In this document: positions 34,336 through 43,990 of the stretch, one piece after another
How positions within the stretch are numbered: position 1 is the first letter of the stretch
How the letters are laid out: every line of letters starts with the position of its first letter
Source of the DNA: Robinsoniella peoriensis
GTDB lineage: Bacteria > Bacillota > Clostridia > Lachnospirales > Lachnospiraceae
Length of the DNA: 64,000 nucleotides
NCBI RefSeq assembly: GCF_000797495.1
Contig: NZ_JTGN01000005.1
Span: 1 to 64,000, forward strand
Direction of reading: 5' to 3'
Notes under the pieces: generated by a model
What the model saw: the letters and a program-made list of their open reading frames with translations, nothing else
The model's database searches: none
What the model was told of the DNA's origin: nothing
Program-made: the position numbers and the translations under genes

Positions 34336-34514
34336 TATTCTGTGAAAAATATGTGACGTAGAATTGAAGAATTTGTGTGCATTTTATAAAATAAATGGAA
34401 ACTCTTTTGAAGCAAGAATAACAGGAGAATAATCAGTACTTCTCAAATGCAGTTGTATCATACCGAAAAAGATGTTAAAATAAAGCTATGATAACAGTCA
34501 GGGAGGAAATCAAT

Positions 34515-34736
34515 ATGAAATATCAAAAAATGATAGCGCCTATAGTAATTACGGCATTACTGGTTCTTTTTTTAATGGTGTATCTCACAATGATTACCGT
34601 TGTGCCAATTCCCATAGTTGTAAAGGTTTTATTTGGAATTATTATTTTAGCGTTGATTGGTGTTTCCTTTTTTGTACTGGCAGAACGATTAAAAGAGATA
34701 AGGAGCGGAGAAGAAGATGATCTTAGTAAATACTGA
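34515..34736 (+). CDS. Small membrane protein
   Basis: 73 aa with two transmembrane helices (IAPIVITALLVLFLMVYLTM and VVKVLFGIIILALIGVSFFV) and an acidic tail ending EEDDLSKY. ATG 34515 follows GGAGGAAATCAAT. Overlaps the YbjQ-family gene by 20 bases, so the two are co-translated. No domain recognised. Confidence 0.8.
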   Translation: MKYQKMIAPIVITALLVLFLMVYLTMITVVPIPIVVKVLFGIIILALIGVSFFVLAERLKEIRSGEEDDLSKY

Positions 34737-35028
34737 TTATATTACTGGAAAGACATTTGAAATGCTGGGATTGGTAAAGGGAAGTACCATACAATCCAAG
34801 AATATCGGCAGAGATATTACCCAGGGGTTCAAAACCATTGTCGGCGGGGAATTAAAGGCTTATAATGAGATGATGAATGAAGCCAGAGCGCTGGCAACAA
34901 AAAGAATGGTGGAAGAGGCTGAGGGCATGGGCGCTGATGCAGTAGTAAATATCCGTTATGCATCCTCCGCTATCATGCAGGGGGCAGCGGAAGTAATTGC
35001 TTATGGAACTGCCGTGAAATTTATGTAA
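34717..35028 (+). CDS. YbjQ/UPF0145 family protein (heavy-metal-binding-like)
   Basis: 103 aa, the usual length of the PF01906 family. Conserved features: GLVKGSTIQSKNIGRDI near residue 18, GGELKAYNEMMNEARALA, and GADAVVNIRYASSAIM. The fold forms oligomeric rings; a metal-binding role has been proposed without proof. Starts inside the small membrane protein gene. Confidence 0.92.
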   Translation: MILVNTDYITGKTFEMLGLVKGSTIQSKNIGRDITQGFKTIVGGELKAYNEMMNEARALATKRMVEEAEGMGADAVVNIRYASSAIMQGAAEVIAYGTAVKFM

Positions 35029-35036
35029 CAAAAATT

Positions 35037-35088
35037 AAATCCATGTTATTGCAGTCTCCTGTGAGAGACATAATAACATGGATTTTTC
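35037..35088. terminator. Bidirectional terminator
   Basis: AAATCCATGTTATT ... AATAACATGGATTTTT: 14-bp perfect arms with T-run on the plus strand and A-run giving T on the minus strand. Serves both the YbjQ gene and the convergent small genes. Confidence 0.85.
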
Positions 35089-35113
35089 TCTGCTGTTTTT
35101 AGGAATATTAAAA

Positions 35114-35296
35114 TTAATTACCACCGGGACCGTCTTTGCGGGGTCTCGTACTTTCATCTTTTGGAATAATATTTCCATTGCCAAACTCAGGAGGAAATGT
35201 ATTTGTTGCATTATCCGGTTTTGGTGTGTCGATTTCAGGAATGTTGCCATCATCGTAAACATTTGTTTTCGTGTTGCCGTCGTTAACATTTATCAT
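35114..35296 (-). CDS. Small Pro/Asn/Asp-rich protein, unknown
   Basis: 60 aa, strongly hydrophilic and probably disordered (NVNDGNTKTNVYDDGNIPEI, then PKPDN, FPPEFGNGN). AGAGGAACAACAC precedes the ATG. It follows the 52-aa gene 35338-35496 by 41 bases, so the two may form a mini-operon ending at the bidirectional terminator. No signal peptide or known domain. Confidence 0.55.
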   Translation of the reverse strand: MINVNDGNTKTNVYDDGNIPEIDTPKPDNATNTFPPEFGNGNIIPKDESTRPRKDGPGGN

Positions 35297-35337
35297 GTGT
35301 TGTTCCTCTCTTTCGCATGAATGCCTGGAATCGCAGG

Positions 35338-35496
35338 CTATTGGTTGCCTTCACCTTCCGCTACTATTTCTTCCAGTACGCGTATTAAGTCATGAATATT
35401 ATTCAGTTGTACATTTTTTTCCAGGATCAGATTTTTCAGATCGATGGAAAGTGTTTCGAATTTCTCCTTTACTTCCGGAGCTATATAAGAAGCCAT
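35338..35496 (-). CDS. Small helical protein, unknown
   Basis: 52 aa read from ATG 35496: begins MASYIAPEVKEKFETLSIDL and ends in a helix IHDLIRVLEEIVAEGEG. GTGAGGTGATGATAA precedes the ATG, a good ribosome site. Amphipathic and acidic, without membrane span. First gene of a probable two-gene small-protein operon. Function unknown. Confidence 0.7.
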   Translation of the reverse strand: MASYIAPEVKEKFETLSIDLKNLILEKNVQLNNIHDLIRVLEEIVAEGEGNQ

Positions 35497-35610
35497 TTAT
35501 CATCACCTCACATATAATATGTTCAGAAAAAGGCAGTTTTATTCATCTGATTCCTTTTTTGCCGGATTGCATATGCTAGATATATGGATAAACAAAGCGA
35601 GGTATGTGAC

Positions 35611-36435
35611 ATGGAAATAAAAAAAAGTATTTTAACCAATTCAAGTTGTTATAAAACAGGCAGAACCATAACGCCTCAGGGGATAATGACACATTCCACA
35701 GCAACTCCCGGAGGGACTGCAAAGGATTTTATCAGTTATTGGAATGGAGATATTGACGCCTGCACAAATTATATCATTGATGATACCGGTATCTATCAGC
35801 TGCTCCCGGAGACCCACAGATCGTGGCATGCCGGCTCACCGGCAAATGATATGTATATTAGTTATGAAATCTGTGAACCTGGAACGTTTTCTTATAATGG
35901 CCAATGGCAGTCAATGGGAAATTATGATCCTTCCCTTCCGGAAAATATCCGTTATTTTCGGAATGTATATGAAAAAGCAGTCTGGCTCAGCGCTTATTTT
36001 TGTAAAAAATACGGATGGAAGCCGGACAAAGAGCATGTTCTGTGCCATTATGAAGGATTTTTAAAAGGTGTGGCAACAGAACATGTGGATGTAACCCATT
36101 GGTTTCCAAAACACGGCAAAAGCATGGATACTTTCCGGGCAGATGTCAAAGCAGCAATGGGCAATGAGTCAAAGCCGGAGAATCCAAAGCCGGAAGATCC
36201 GAAACCGGAAGAAAATGTACAATATTATGTTCAGGCAGGATCCTTTAAAGATGAAAAGATGGCGAACAGCCTGTCAGCAGTTTTAAATAAAAAGGGTTTT
36301 CAGGCATTTGTAAAGAAGGTGAATAAACTCTATAAGATTCAGGCGGGTGCTTTTAGAGACAGGGAAAATGCAGCTAAGATGGTACAAAAGTTAAAAGATG
36401 CCGGTTTTGAATCTTTTATTATAAAGAAGTCCTGA
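35611..36435 (+). CDS. N-acetylmuramoyl-L-alanine amidase with SPOR domain
   Basis: 274 aa. Amidase_2 domain at residues 10-175: zinc ligand His in MTHSTATPG, later HVLCHYEG and HVDVTHWFPKHG. A Pro/Glu/Lys linker (KPENPKPEDPKPEE) leads to a C-terminal SPOR domain (QYYVQAGSFKDEKMANSLSA and YKIQAGAFRDRENAAKM) that binds denuded glycan. Cleaves the amide between muramic acid and the stem peptide. No signal peptide is visible, as in phage-type endolysins. ATG 35611 has GCGAGG upstream; an ATG at 35584 lacks a site. Confidence 0.9.
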   Translation: MEIKKSILTNSSCYKTGRTITPQGIMTHSTATPGGTAKDFISYWNGDIDACTNYIIDDTGIYQLLPETHRSWHAGSPANDMYISYEICEPGTFSYNGQWQSMGNYDPSLPENIRYFRNVYEKAVWLSAYFCKKYGWKPDKEHVLCHYEGFLKGVATEHVDVTHWFPKHGKSMDTFRADVKAAMGNESKPENPKPEDPKPEENVQYYVQAGSFKDEKMANSLSAVLNKKGFQAFVKKVNKLYKIQAGAFRDRENAAKMVQKLKDAGFESFIIKKS

Positions 36436-36835
36436 TTTGCAGGACCAAGGTGTCCGGATGATGTTGCGGGGGCAGAAATTCTGCCTTTTCTGGCTCCCGG
36501 CATAGTAAATGGGATCGTTGCAATGTAGAAATCAGGATGGGAAAAGAGCAAAAAAAGGGGACCAGTTGCCTGGTCCTAAAAGGAAAGAGAAATGTATAAA
36601 AAAAGCTTATTCGCTTTATTTATAAATAATACTATACTATGCAGATATGAATGAAATATGGCGTCAGACTTAATATATTCTAAAATAATTAAAAGAATTA
36701 TAAAAAAACAGGAAAGCTTAACTTTATAAAATACTTATAAACTATTTATGAATTACGTACTTTGCATTGACGAACATTGTAGATTGTCTTATAATATTTT
36801 TGTATGGAAGTAAGAAAAAAACAGGGAGACTACAG
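36436..36835. other. Intergenic region with minus-strand terminator and promoter
   Basis: No gene seen. GGACCAG-TTGC-CTGGTCC (36559-36576) is preceded by AAAAAA, so it would terminate transcripts on the minus strand, although no minus-strand gene is visible to its right. At 36767-36795 lies the promoter of the CBS gene. Confidence 0.5.
36767..36795 (+). promoter_or_regulatory. Sigma-A promoter of CBS-domain gene
   Basis: TTGACG (36767-36772), 17-bp spacer, TATAAT (36790-36795), 40 bases before the ATG. Confidence 0.8.
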
Positions 36836-37252
36836 ATGAATATTTTATTCTTTTTGACCCCGAAAAGTGAGGTTGCATATTTGTATGATGACTATTCGCT
36901 GCGGCAGGCGCTGGAGAAGATGGAGCATCACAGATACAGTGCAGTACCGATTATTAACCGAAAAGGTAATTATGTGGGTACGATCACAGAAGGGGACATG
37001 TTATGGAATGTGAAAGACAAATACCTATTAGATTTACATAAAGCAGAAGATATCCCGCTGGCACAGATAAAAAGAAGGTGGTACAATGATCCCATCAATG
37101 TTAACTGTGAGATTGAGGATCTGGTAATGACATCGATGAATCAGAATTTCGTACCCGTAATCGATGATAATCAGATTTTTATCGGTATCATTAAAAGGAA
37201 GGATATCATTCAGTACTGTTATAACTGCTATAAGGGGAGCCTGAAAAAATAA
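36836..37252 (+). CDS. CBS-domain pair protein
   Basis: 138 aa consisting of two CBS motifs: residues about 12-60 (LRQALEKMEHHRYSAVPIINRKG) and 75-130 (MTSMNQNFVPVIDDNQIFIGI, then IKRKDII). Such stand-alone pairs bind adenine nucleotides and regulate partner proteins. ATG 36836 with AGGGAGACTACAG; earlier in-frame starts overlap the promoter. Partner is not evident from neighbours. Confidence 0.9.
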   Translation: MNILFFLTPKSEVAYLYDDYSLRQALEKMEHHRYSAVPIINRKGNYVGTITEGDMLWNVKDKYLLDLHKAEDIPLAQIKRRWYNDPINVNCEIEDLVMTSMNQNFVPVIDDNQIFIGIIKRKDIIQYCYNCYKGSLKK

Positions 37253-37429
37253 GTTAAAATTAGTAATGTTTGGTAGAACAGATTAAATTTCTCTTATATG
37301 GAGTTGTACTTGCATATTTTGTTGTATTTTCAGAAAATTGCACCGGGTAACGGAAAATTACCCGGATATTTTAGGAATATTCACTTTAACAATTCAATGT
37401 GTTACAAAACCACTTTGCCAAATTTGACA

Positions 37430-37458
37430 TTGACAAAGAATGTAATAATTGGTAGAAT
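37430..37458 (+). promoter_or_regulatory. Promoter of ilvN
   Basis: TTGACA (37430-37435), 17-bp spacer, TAGAAT (37453-37458). A second TTGACA overlaps at 37424-37429. Only 32 bases separate the -10 from the start codon, so no leader attenuator can fit. Confidence 0.8.
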
Positions 37459-37489
37459 ACTTTTAGTCTGTATAAAAGGTGGTTTTACT

Positions 37490-39080
<1,591 letters not shown>

Positions 39081-39142
39081 TTCCAGATTCAGCATTTCTA
39101 AGCAGGTAAAATTGTTGGGGAGCTCCCAGTGATTATATAGTC

Positions 39143-39190
39143 AAAAAATCCGGCGGGGTTATGATTTTTCATAACGCTGCCGGATTTTTT
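39143..39190. terminator. Bidirectional terminator between ilvC and hydrolase gene
   Basis: AAAAAATCCGGC...GCCGGATTTTTT with an inner stem GTTATGA/TCATAAC: a long hairpin flanked by A-run and T-run, placed between convergent genes. Confidence 0.9.
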
Positions 39191-39194
39191 GTGA

Positions 39195-40577
39195 TCAGGA
39201 ATTGAAATGCCGATATACGATTTGTGATATGGCGCGAATATTAGCCTGTGCCGCACCTGCATTAGAGATATTTGACATTACACAGAGAATATAATCTGCT
39301 TTGGGAGAATAGACAATTGCCATATCGTGCTGATATTCATCCGTTTCTCCGGTTTTATTGGCAACAACTGTTCCGGCTGGAAGACCGGACGGTATTTTAA
39401 TGCGGAAAGTCTGCTGCTTTAGCAGATCCAGCATTTTGTTCGAATAGGTTTTGGATACGCATTTTCCATTGTAAATGTCTTCTAGGATTTTTCCGCAGTT
39501 CTGGACGGATGTCTGATTCCAGGTGGTACCGTTGTTAATATCTTCCCCGCCGTTAGAGCTGGGGTAAATAGCCTGACCCTGATTAGTATCCGTATATCCA
39601 TATTTTTTACAGAAATCGTTGGTTGCATTTTTACCAATGGTACGGACCAGCGTGTTAAAAGATTCGTTGCTGCTGTAAGTGATCATAGAGTGGAGCAGCT
39701 GATTGGTGGATGTGGTTTCTGGAATTCGACCGTTTTGAATGGATTCGTATACGGCGCCCATGGTAAATACCTTTATGACACTGGCTGCATAATAATAATT
39801 ATTACCAATTAAACAGGTCTGATCATCATTTAAATTTTTTACGTAAACAGACCACCTGCCCGGTGTACAGGAATTATTGATGTAAGCCGTCAGCTCATCG
39901 TTCAGGGCGGTAATGGACTGTTTTTTATTTTTGATCCATTTTCCGTTTTTATCTACATAATAGCCTTGTACCCAGGTATTAACTGCCATTTTGCCATTGG
40001 AGTTAAAATAATAGTCATAAGTCTTTTTCCCTTTTTTGATTTTCTGCCATCCGGTTTGCATCACACCCTTTTTATTAAAGTAATAAGTGGATTTGCCTTT
40101 TTTCAGCCAGCCGGTCTGCATGATACCTTTGCTGTTAAAATAGTATTTCTTACCTTTTATAGTATGAAATCCTTTTTGGATGATTCCTTTTTTATTGGCA
40201 TAGTATTTTTTGTTATTGTATGTTTTGAATCCATTCGTACGGAGATAACCGTTTTTATCAAATAAATATGTATTACCTTTTACTTTTTTCAGACCCGTGG
40301 CTGCTGTCCCGTTGGAAGTAAGATATAATTTCTTCCCTTTAAAAGTAACGAAGCGGTTTTGGATCATACGGCCTTTGGCATTAAAATAGTAGCGTTTGCC
40401 ATCAATTTTATAAGTGGTATTACAGATTTTTTTCCCGTTTTTATCGTAATAATACCGGTATTTCATCTGTACCCATCCGGTTTTTGCGGGCTTTGCACCG
40501 GCGGCATGGGTAGTAACAGGTAATGTGGTTGCCATTAGAATCAGCAGTAACAGTAGTAAAGATCGAAACTTCTTCAT
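39195..40577 (-). CDS. Serine hydrolase (class A beta-lactamase fold) with cell-wall repeats
   Basis: 460 aa. Signal peptide 1-25 (TLPVTTHAA), then about nine aromatic/Gly cell-wall-binding repeats (residues 30-215, e.g. GKKYYFNSKGIMQTGWLKKG). The C-terminal domain carries the three active-site motifs of penicillin-recognising enzymes: SVIK (SxxK), SSN in ITYSSNES, and KTG in VANKTGETD. This may be a D,D-peptidase-like or a lactamase-like enzyme held on the wall. ATG lies just past the LysR stop, which it overlaps by four bases, so both may be one transcript. Confidence 0.88.
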   Translation of the reverse strand: MKKFRSLLLLLLILMATTLPVTTHAAGAKPAKTGWVQMKYRYYYDKNGKKICNTTYKIDGKRYYFNAKGRMIQNRFVTFKGKKLYLTSNGTAATGLKKVKGNTYLFDKNGYLRTNGFKTYNNKKYYANKKGIIQKGFHTIKGKKYYFNSKGIMQTGWLKKGKSTYYFNKKGVMQTGWQKIKKGKKTYDYYFNSNGKMAVNTWVQGYYVDKNGKWIKNKKQSITALNDELTAYINNSCTPGRWSVYVKNLNDDQTCLIGNNYYYAASVIKVFTMGAVYESIQNGRIPETTSTNQLLHSMITYSSNESFNTLVRTIGKNATNDFCKKYGYTDTNQGQAIYPSSNGGEDINNGTTWNQTSVQNCGKILEDIYNGKCVSKTYSNKMLDLLKQQTFRIKIPSGLPAGTVVANKTGETDEYQHDMAIVYSPKADYILCVMSNISNAGAAQANIRAISQIVYRHFNS

Positions 40578-41488
40578 AAATCAATATTCCCCCTTTTGGT
40601 TTTACTGCAGAAGCTGATGAATTCCTGTAATGCGTGGGAGGGATATGACGATTTAAGATATGCAAATCCGACCTGGCGCTTATGAATTGGAAATTCAAGA
40701 GGAATCTCCTGCAAAGTCTGGTTGTCTAACTCTTTCTGAACAAATTTTTTTATGACGCAGGCAACGCCAAGCCCTATTTTTGCGAAATCAATCAAAAGAT
40801 CCATCGTCGTTACTTCTAACAGGGTGTTGGGTTCCAGCTTCTGCTCAGCCAGATAATCATCGATATACTGGCGGGTCATATTATCTTTGTCTAAAAGCAT
40901 AAGAGTAGCTGTACTTAATATATCATATTTTTCTTCTTTTGTCCGTAAGAAAAGGTTATCCAGGTAATTTTTTGATGCTACGAAAATGTCTTCAATTTCT
41001 TCTATGGTATGGAATTGGATATGAGTGTTGTGCTCCGGTTTACTAATCAGCCCGATGTCAATTTTCTGTTCTTCTAATAACTGCAGGGTACGATTACTGG
41101 ACTGGCATTCAATCGTTATGCGGATGTGAGGGTACAGCTTAATAAACTCCTGCAGATAAGGGAGCAGCAGGTATTTGCAAAGGGTTGTGCTAACGCCTAT
41201 ACGCAGGTGGCCAATGCCCAGATCAGCGGCCATGCGCAGCTGCTCTTCCCCGGTCTCAATGGCGTCAAAAGCCGTTTTGACATGGTCATAGAGCAATTTG
41301 CCTTCGTCAGTAAGCCGTACACCACGGGAGGTTCTGGTAAAAAGAACCGTATCCAGAGACTGTTCCAGCCTTTGAATCGACTTGCTGATTGCTGGCTGGC
41401 TGATGTAAAGTTCCCCGGCGGCTCTGGAGATATTGCCGGCATTTGCTACGGTAAAAAATATTTTATAGAGTGACAGGTTCTGATTCAT
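40574..41488 (-). CDS. LysR-family transcriptional regulator
   Basis: 304 aa. N-terminal helix-turn-helix (NAGNISRAAGELYISQPAIS) and a substrate-binding domain. ATG 41488 has GAGGATATCT upstream. Divergent from leuC across 206 bp. That gap contains TATCA-7nt-TGATA (41605-41621) overlapping a TATAAT (41620-41625), a likely LysR-type site. Its place suggests it controls leuCD in response to an isopropylmalate-type intermediate, though this is inferred. Confidence 0.92.
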   Translation of the reverse strand: MNQNLSLYKIFFTVANAGNISRAAGELYISQPAISKSIQRLEQSLDTVLFTRTSRGVRLTDEGKLLYDHVKTAFDAIETGEEQLRMAADLGIGHLRIGVSTTLCKYLLLPYLQEFIKLYPHIRITIECQSSNRTLQLLEEQKIDIGLISKPEHNTHIQFHTIEEIEDIFVASKNYLDNLFLRTKEEKYDILSTATLMLLDKDNMTRQYIDDYLAEQKLEPNTLLEVTTMDLLIDFAKIGLGVACVIKKFVQKELDNQTLQEIPLEFPIHKRQVGFAYLKSSYPSHALQEFISFCSKTKRGNIDL

Positions 41489-41604
41489 AGATATCCTCAT
41501 TTCTTTGCGAGTCCGAAAATAACGTTAACAAAATGACATTGGAAGTAAACTGCAATAATATAACGTCAAGTTATAACAAATATTCATAATATGTATTTCT
41601 ATTA

Positions 41605-41625
41605 TATCAATATTTGTGATATAAT
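41605..41625 (+). promoter_or_regulatory. Candidate LysR operator and -10 of leuC
   Basis: TATCA-N7-TGATA dyad (T-N11-A type) overlapping TATAAT. A good -35 is lacking, consistent with activation. Confidence 0.5.
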
Positions 41626-41694
41626 TCAAACAATAGTTAAGATCCATTCGTTTTTAGGGATTTTGATTCAACGAAAATCAGGAGGACAAATAAC

Positions 41695-42963
41695 ATGGGA
41701 ATGACAATGACACAGAAAATTTTAGCTGCTCATGCCGGACTGCAGACTGTAGAAGCAGGACAGCTGATAGAAGCAGATCTGGATCTGGTACTGGGAAATG
41801 ATATCACTTCTCCGGTAGCGATTCATGAAATGGATAAAATGAAAACAGGAGGGGTATTCCATAAGGATAAAATTGCCCTTGTAATGGACCACTTTATTCC
41901 GAATAAAGATATCAAGTCAGCAGAGCATTGCAAATGCGTGCGTGAATTTGCCTGTAAGCATGATATTACCAATTACTTTGATGTAGGAGATATGGGAATT
42001 GAACATGCGCTTCTCCCGGAAAAAGGACTGACAGTAGCAGGAGATGTAATCATCGGTGCAGATTCCCATACTTGTACTTATGGAGCTTTAGGAGCATTTT
42101 CAACCGGCGTGGGAAGTACGGATATGGCAGCCGGCATGGCAACAGGTAAAGCATGGTTTAAAGTACCTTCCGCCATTAAATTTAACCTGGTTGGAACACC
42201 TTCAAAATGGGTGAGCGGGAAAGATGTGATTTTACATATTATCGGTATGATTGGGGTGGATGGTGCTCTCTATAAATCTATGGAATTTGTAGGAGAGGGT
42301 GTTAAGAATCTTACAATGGATGACCGTTTTACAATTGCAAATATGGCAATTGAGGCTGGCGGTAAAAATGGTATTTTCCCGGTAGATGAATTAACCGCTG
42401 CATATTTTGAATCCCATACCAAGAGGCCTTATACCGTTTATGAAGCAGATGAAGATGCCGAATATGAAGAAGAGTACACAATTAATTTAAGTGAATTAAA
42501 GCCTACGATCGCATTTCCACATCTGCCTGAAAATACGAAGACTATTGATGAGATCCAGGAAGATGTTGTGATCGATCAGGTTGTTATCGGATCCTGTACT
42601 AATGGACGTATTGATGATTTGAGATGTGCAGCCGGAATTTTAAAAGACCGTCATGTGAAAAAAGGAATCCGCTGTATCGTAATTCCTGCAACTCAGAAGA
42701 TATATCTCCAGGCGATCGAAGAAGGGCTGATCCAGACCTTTATTAAAGCAGGTGCAGTGGTGAGTACACCTACATGCGGTCCTTGTCTGGGCGGCTATAT
42801 GGGAATCCTGGCAGCGGGAGAGCGCTGTGTATCTACAACCAACAGAAACTTTGTAGGACGTATGGGTCATGTGGAATCAGAAGTATATCTCACAAGTCCT
42901 GCAGTAGCTGCTGCAAGTGCAATAACCGGTAAAATTTCAGCTCCGGCAGAATTAGGATTATAG
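41695..42963 (+). CDS. leuC: 3-isopropylmalate dehydratase large subunit
   Basis: 422 aa, the short bacterial/archaeal LeuC/HacA type. Fe-S ligand cysteines lie in [18 protein letters not shown] and [13 protein letters not shown]. Isomerises 2- to 3-isopropylmalate in leucine synthesis together with LeuD. The short type is also used for homoaconitase or citramalate routes, but neighbouring leuD, and leuA elsewhere in the window, favour leucine. AGGAGGACAAATAAC precedes the ATG. Confidence 0.94.
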   Translation: MGMTMTQKILAAHAGLQTVEAGQLIEADLDLVLGNDITSPVAIHEMDKMKTGGVFHKDKIALVMDHFIPNKDIKSAEHCKCVREFACKHDITNYFDVGDMGIEHALLPEKGLTVAGDVIIGADSHTCTYGALGAFSTGVGSTDMAAGMATGKAWFKVPSAIKFNLVGTPSKWVSGKDVILHIIGMIGVDGALYKSMEFVGEGVKNLTMDDRFTIANMAIEAGGKNGIFPVDELTAAYFESHTKRPYTVYEADEDAEYEEEYTINLSELKPTIAFPHLPENTKTIDEIQEDVVIDQVVIGSCTNGRIDDLRCAAGILKDRHVKKGIRCIVIPATQKIYLQAIEEGLIQTFIKAGAVVSTPTCGPCLGGYMGILAAGERCVSTTNRNFVGRMGHVESEVYLTSPAVAAASAITGKISAPAELGL

Positions 42964-42975
42964 GAGGAAGCATCG

Positions 42976-43461
42976 ATGAAAGCAAATGGAACAGTATTTA
43001 AATATGGAGACAACGTAGATACAGATGTCATCATTCCGGCAAGATACCTGAATTCTTCTGATCCGGCGGAACTGGCAACACATTGTATGGAAGATATCGA
43101 TAAAGATTTTGTGAATCAGGTGAAAAAAGGAGATATTATCGTTGCAGAGAAAAACTTCGGCTGCGGCTCATCCAGAGAACATGCACCTATTGCAATCAAA
43201 GCAGCCGGTGTAAGCTGCGTTATTGCAGAAACATTTGCAAGGATTTTTTACCGGAATGCAATTAATATCGGTTTGCCGATTATTGAATGTCCGGAGGCTT
43301 CCCAGGGGATTGAAAGCGGAGATGAAGTGGAAGTAGATTTTGACAGCGGGATGATCTATAACAAAACAAAGGGAACAGAGTTTAAAGGACAGGCGTTTCC
43401 AGAGTTTATGCAAAAATTGATCGAGGCTGGCGGACTGATTAATTATATAAATAATAAATAA
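42976..43461 (+). CDS. leuD: 3-isopropylmalate dehydratase small subunit
   Basis: 161 aa. Contains the swivelling-domain motif [11 protein letters not shown] and substrate loop [13 protein letters not shown]. Forms the active heterodimer with LeuC, 12 bases upstream. Ribosome site TAGGAGGAAGCATCG. No leuB follows; a terminator ends the operon. Confidence 0.95.
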   Translation: MKANGTVFKYGDNVDTDVIIPARYLNSSDPAELATHCMEDIDKDFVNQVKKGDIIVAEKNFGCGSSREHAPIAIKAAGVSCVIAETFARIFYRNAINIGLPIIECPEASQGIESGDEVEVDFDSGMIYNKTKGTEFKGQAFPEFMQKLIEAGGLINYINNK

Positions 43462-43481
43462 GACAGCGATGATATTCGGAA

Positions 43482-43512
43482 GGGGCGTGCAATTGCATGC
43501 CCCTGTTATTTA
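43482..43512 (+). terminator. Terminator after leuCD
   Basis: GGGGC-G-TGCAATTGCA-T-GCCCC, an almost uninterrupted palindrome, followed by TGTTATTTATT. Confidence 0.75.
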
Positions 43513-43646
43513 TTACCTTTTGCGCATCAAATAATAATTATCTTACCAGCATTATCATCAATTTTGTCTTTTCTTTCTATCAAAAAAATGTTGCAGCATA
43601 TTTTCTGATTCGTTCGGCAGCATCTCAAATAAAACTGGTTTCAGGA

Positions 43647-43769
43647 TTATAAATAACCGACTGCCTGACCAATTACATAACCTGCAAAATATACAAATAT
43701 CACTAATAATGCAAAAGCTAATACTGTTTTGAAAATATTTTTAGGAGTAACTTTCTCTGTTGATTTCAT
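43647..43769 (-). CDS. Small single-span membrane protein
   Basis: 40 aa: basic N-terminus (KSTEKVTPKN), then one transmembrane helix (TVLAFALLVIFVYFAGYVIG). AAGGAGGTGTGGTCCTAT precedes the ATG, a full anti-SD match, which supports translation. No domain recognised. The 140 bases between leuCD's terminator and this gene hold nothing I can identify. Confidence 0.7.
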   Translation of the reverse strand: MKSTEKVTPKNIFKTVLAFALLVIFVYFAGYVIGQAVGYL

Positions 43770-43990
43770 ATAGGACCACACCTCCTTAAAAATTCTGATT
43801 TAAATATATCATATAAAAATGGAAAAATATACTACCAATATTATTGTCTGGTTTTATCAGATTAAAAAAGGGTATGATAAAGGTGCATTTTATAAGAAAT
43901 CCTAAAGAATAAACGTTGAAAATATATCCCGGATCGACTATAATGAAATCTAATATATCTGAATTTTTTTATATATTATAGACAGGATTA

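Noticed and set aside
35271..35579. 102-codon plus-strand frame
   Set aside because: It is antisense to the better supported 52-aa gene with its own ribosome site, and has no domain.
41521..41694. T-box or leucine attenuator before leuC
   Set aside because: No TGGNACCGCG sequence or terminator hairpin is present; the gap fits a LysR-type divergent promoter instead.
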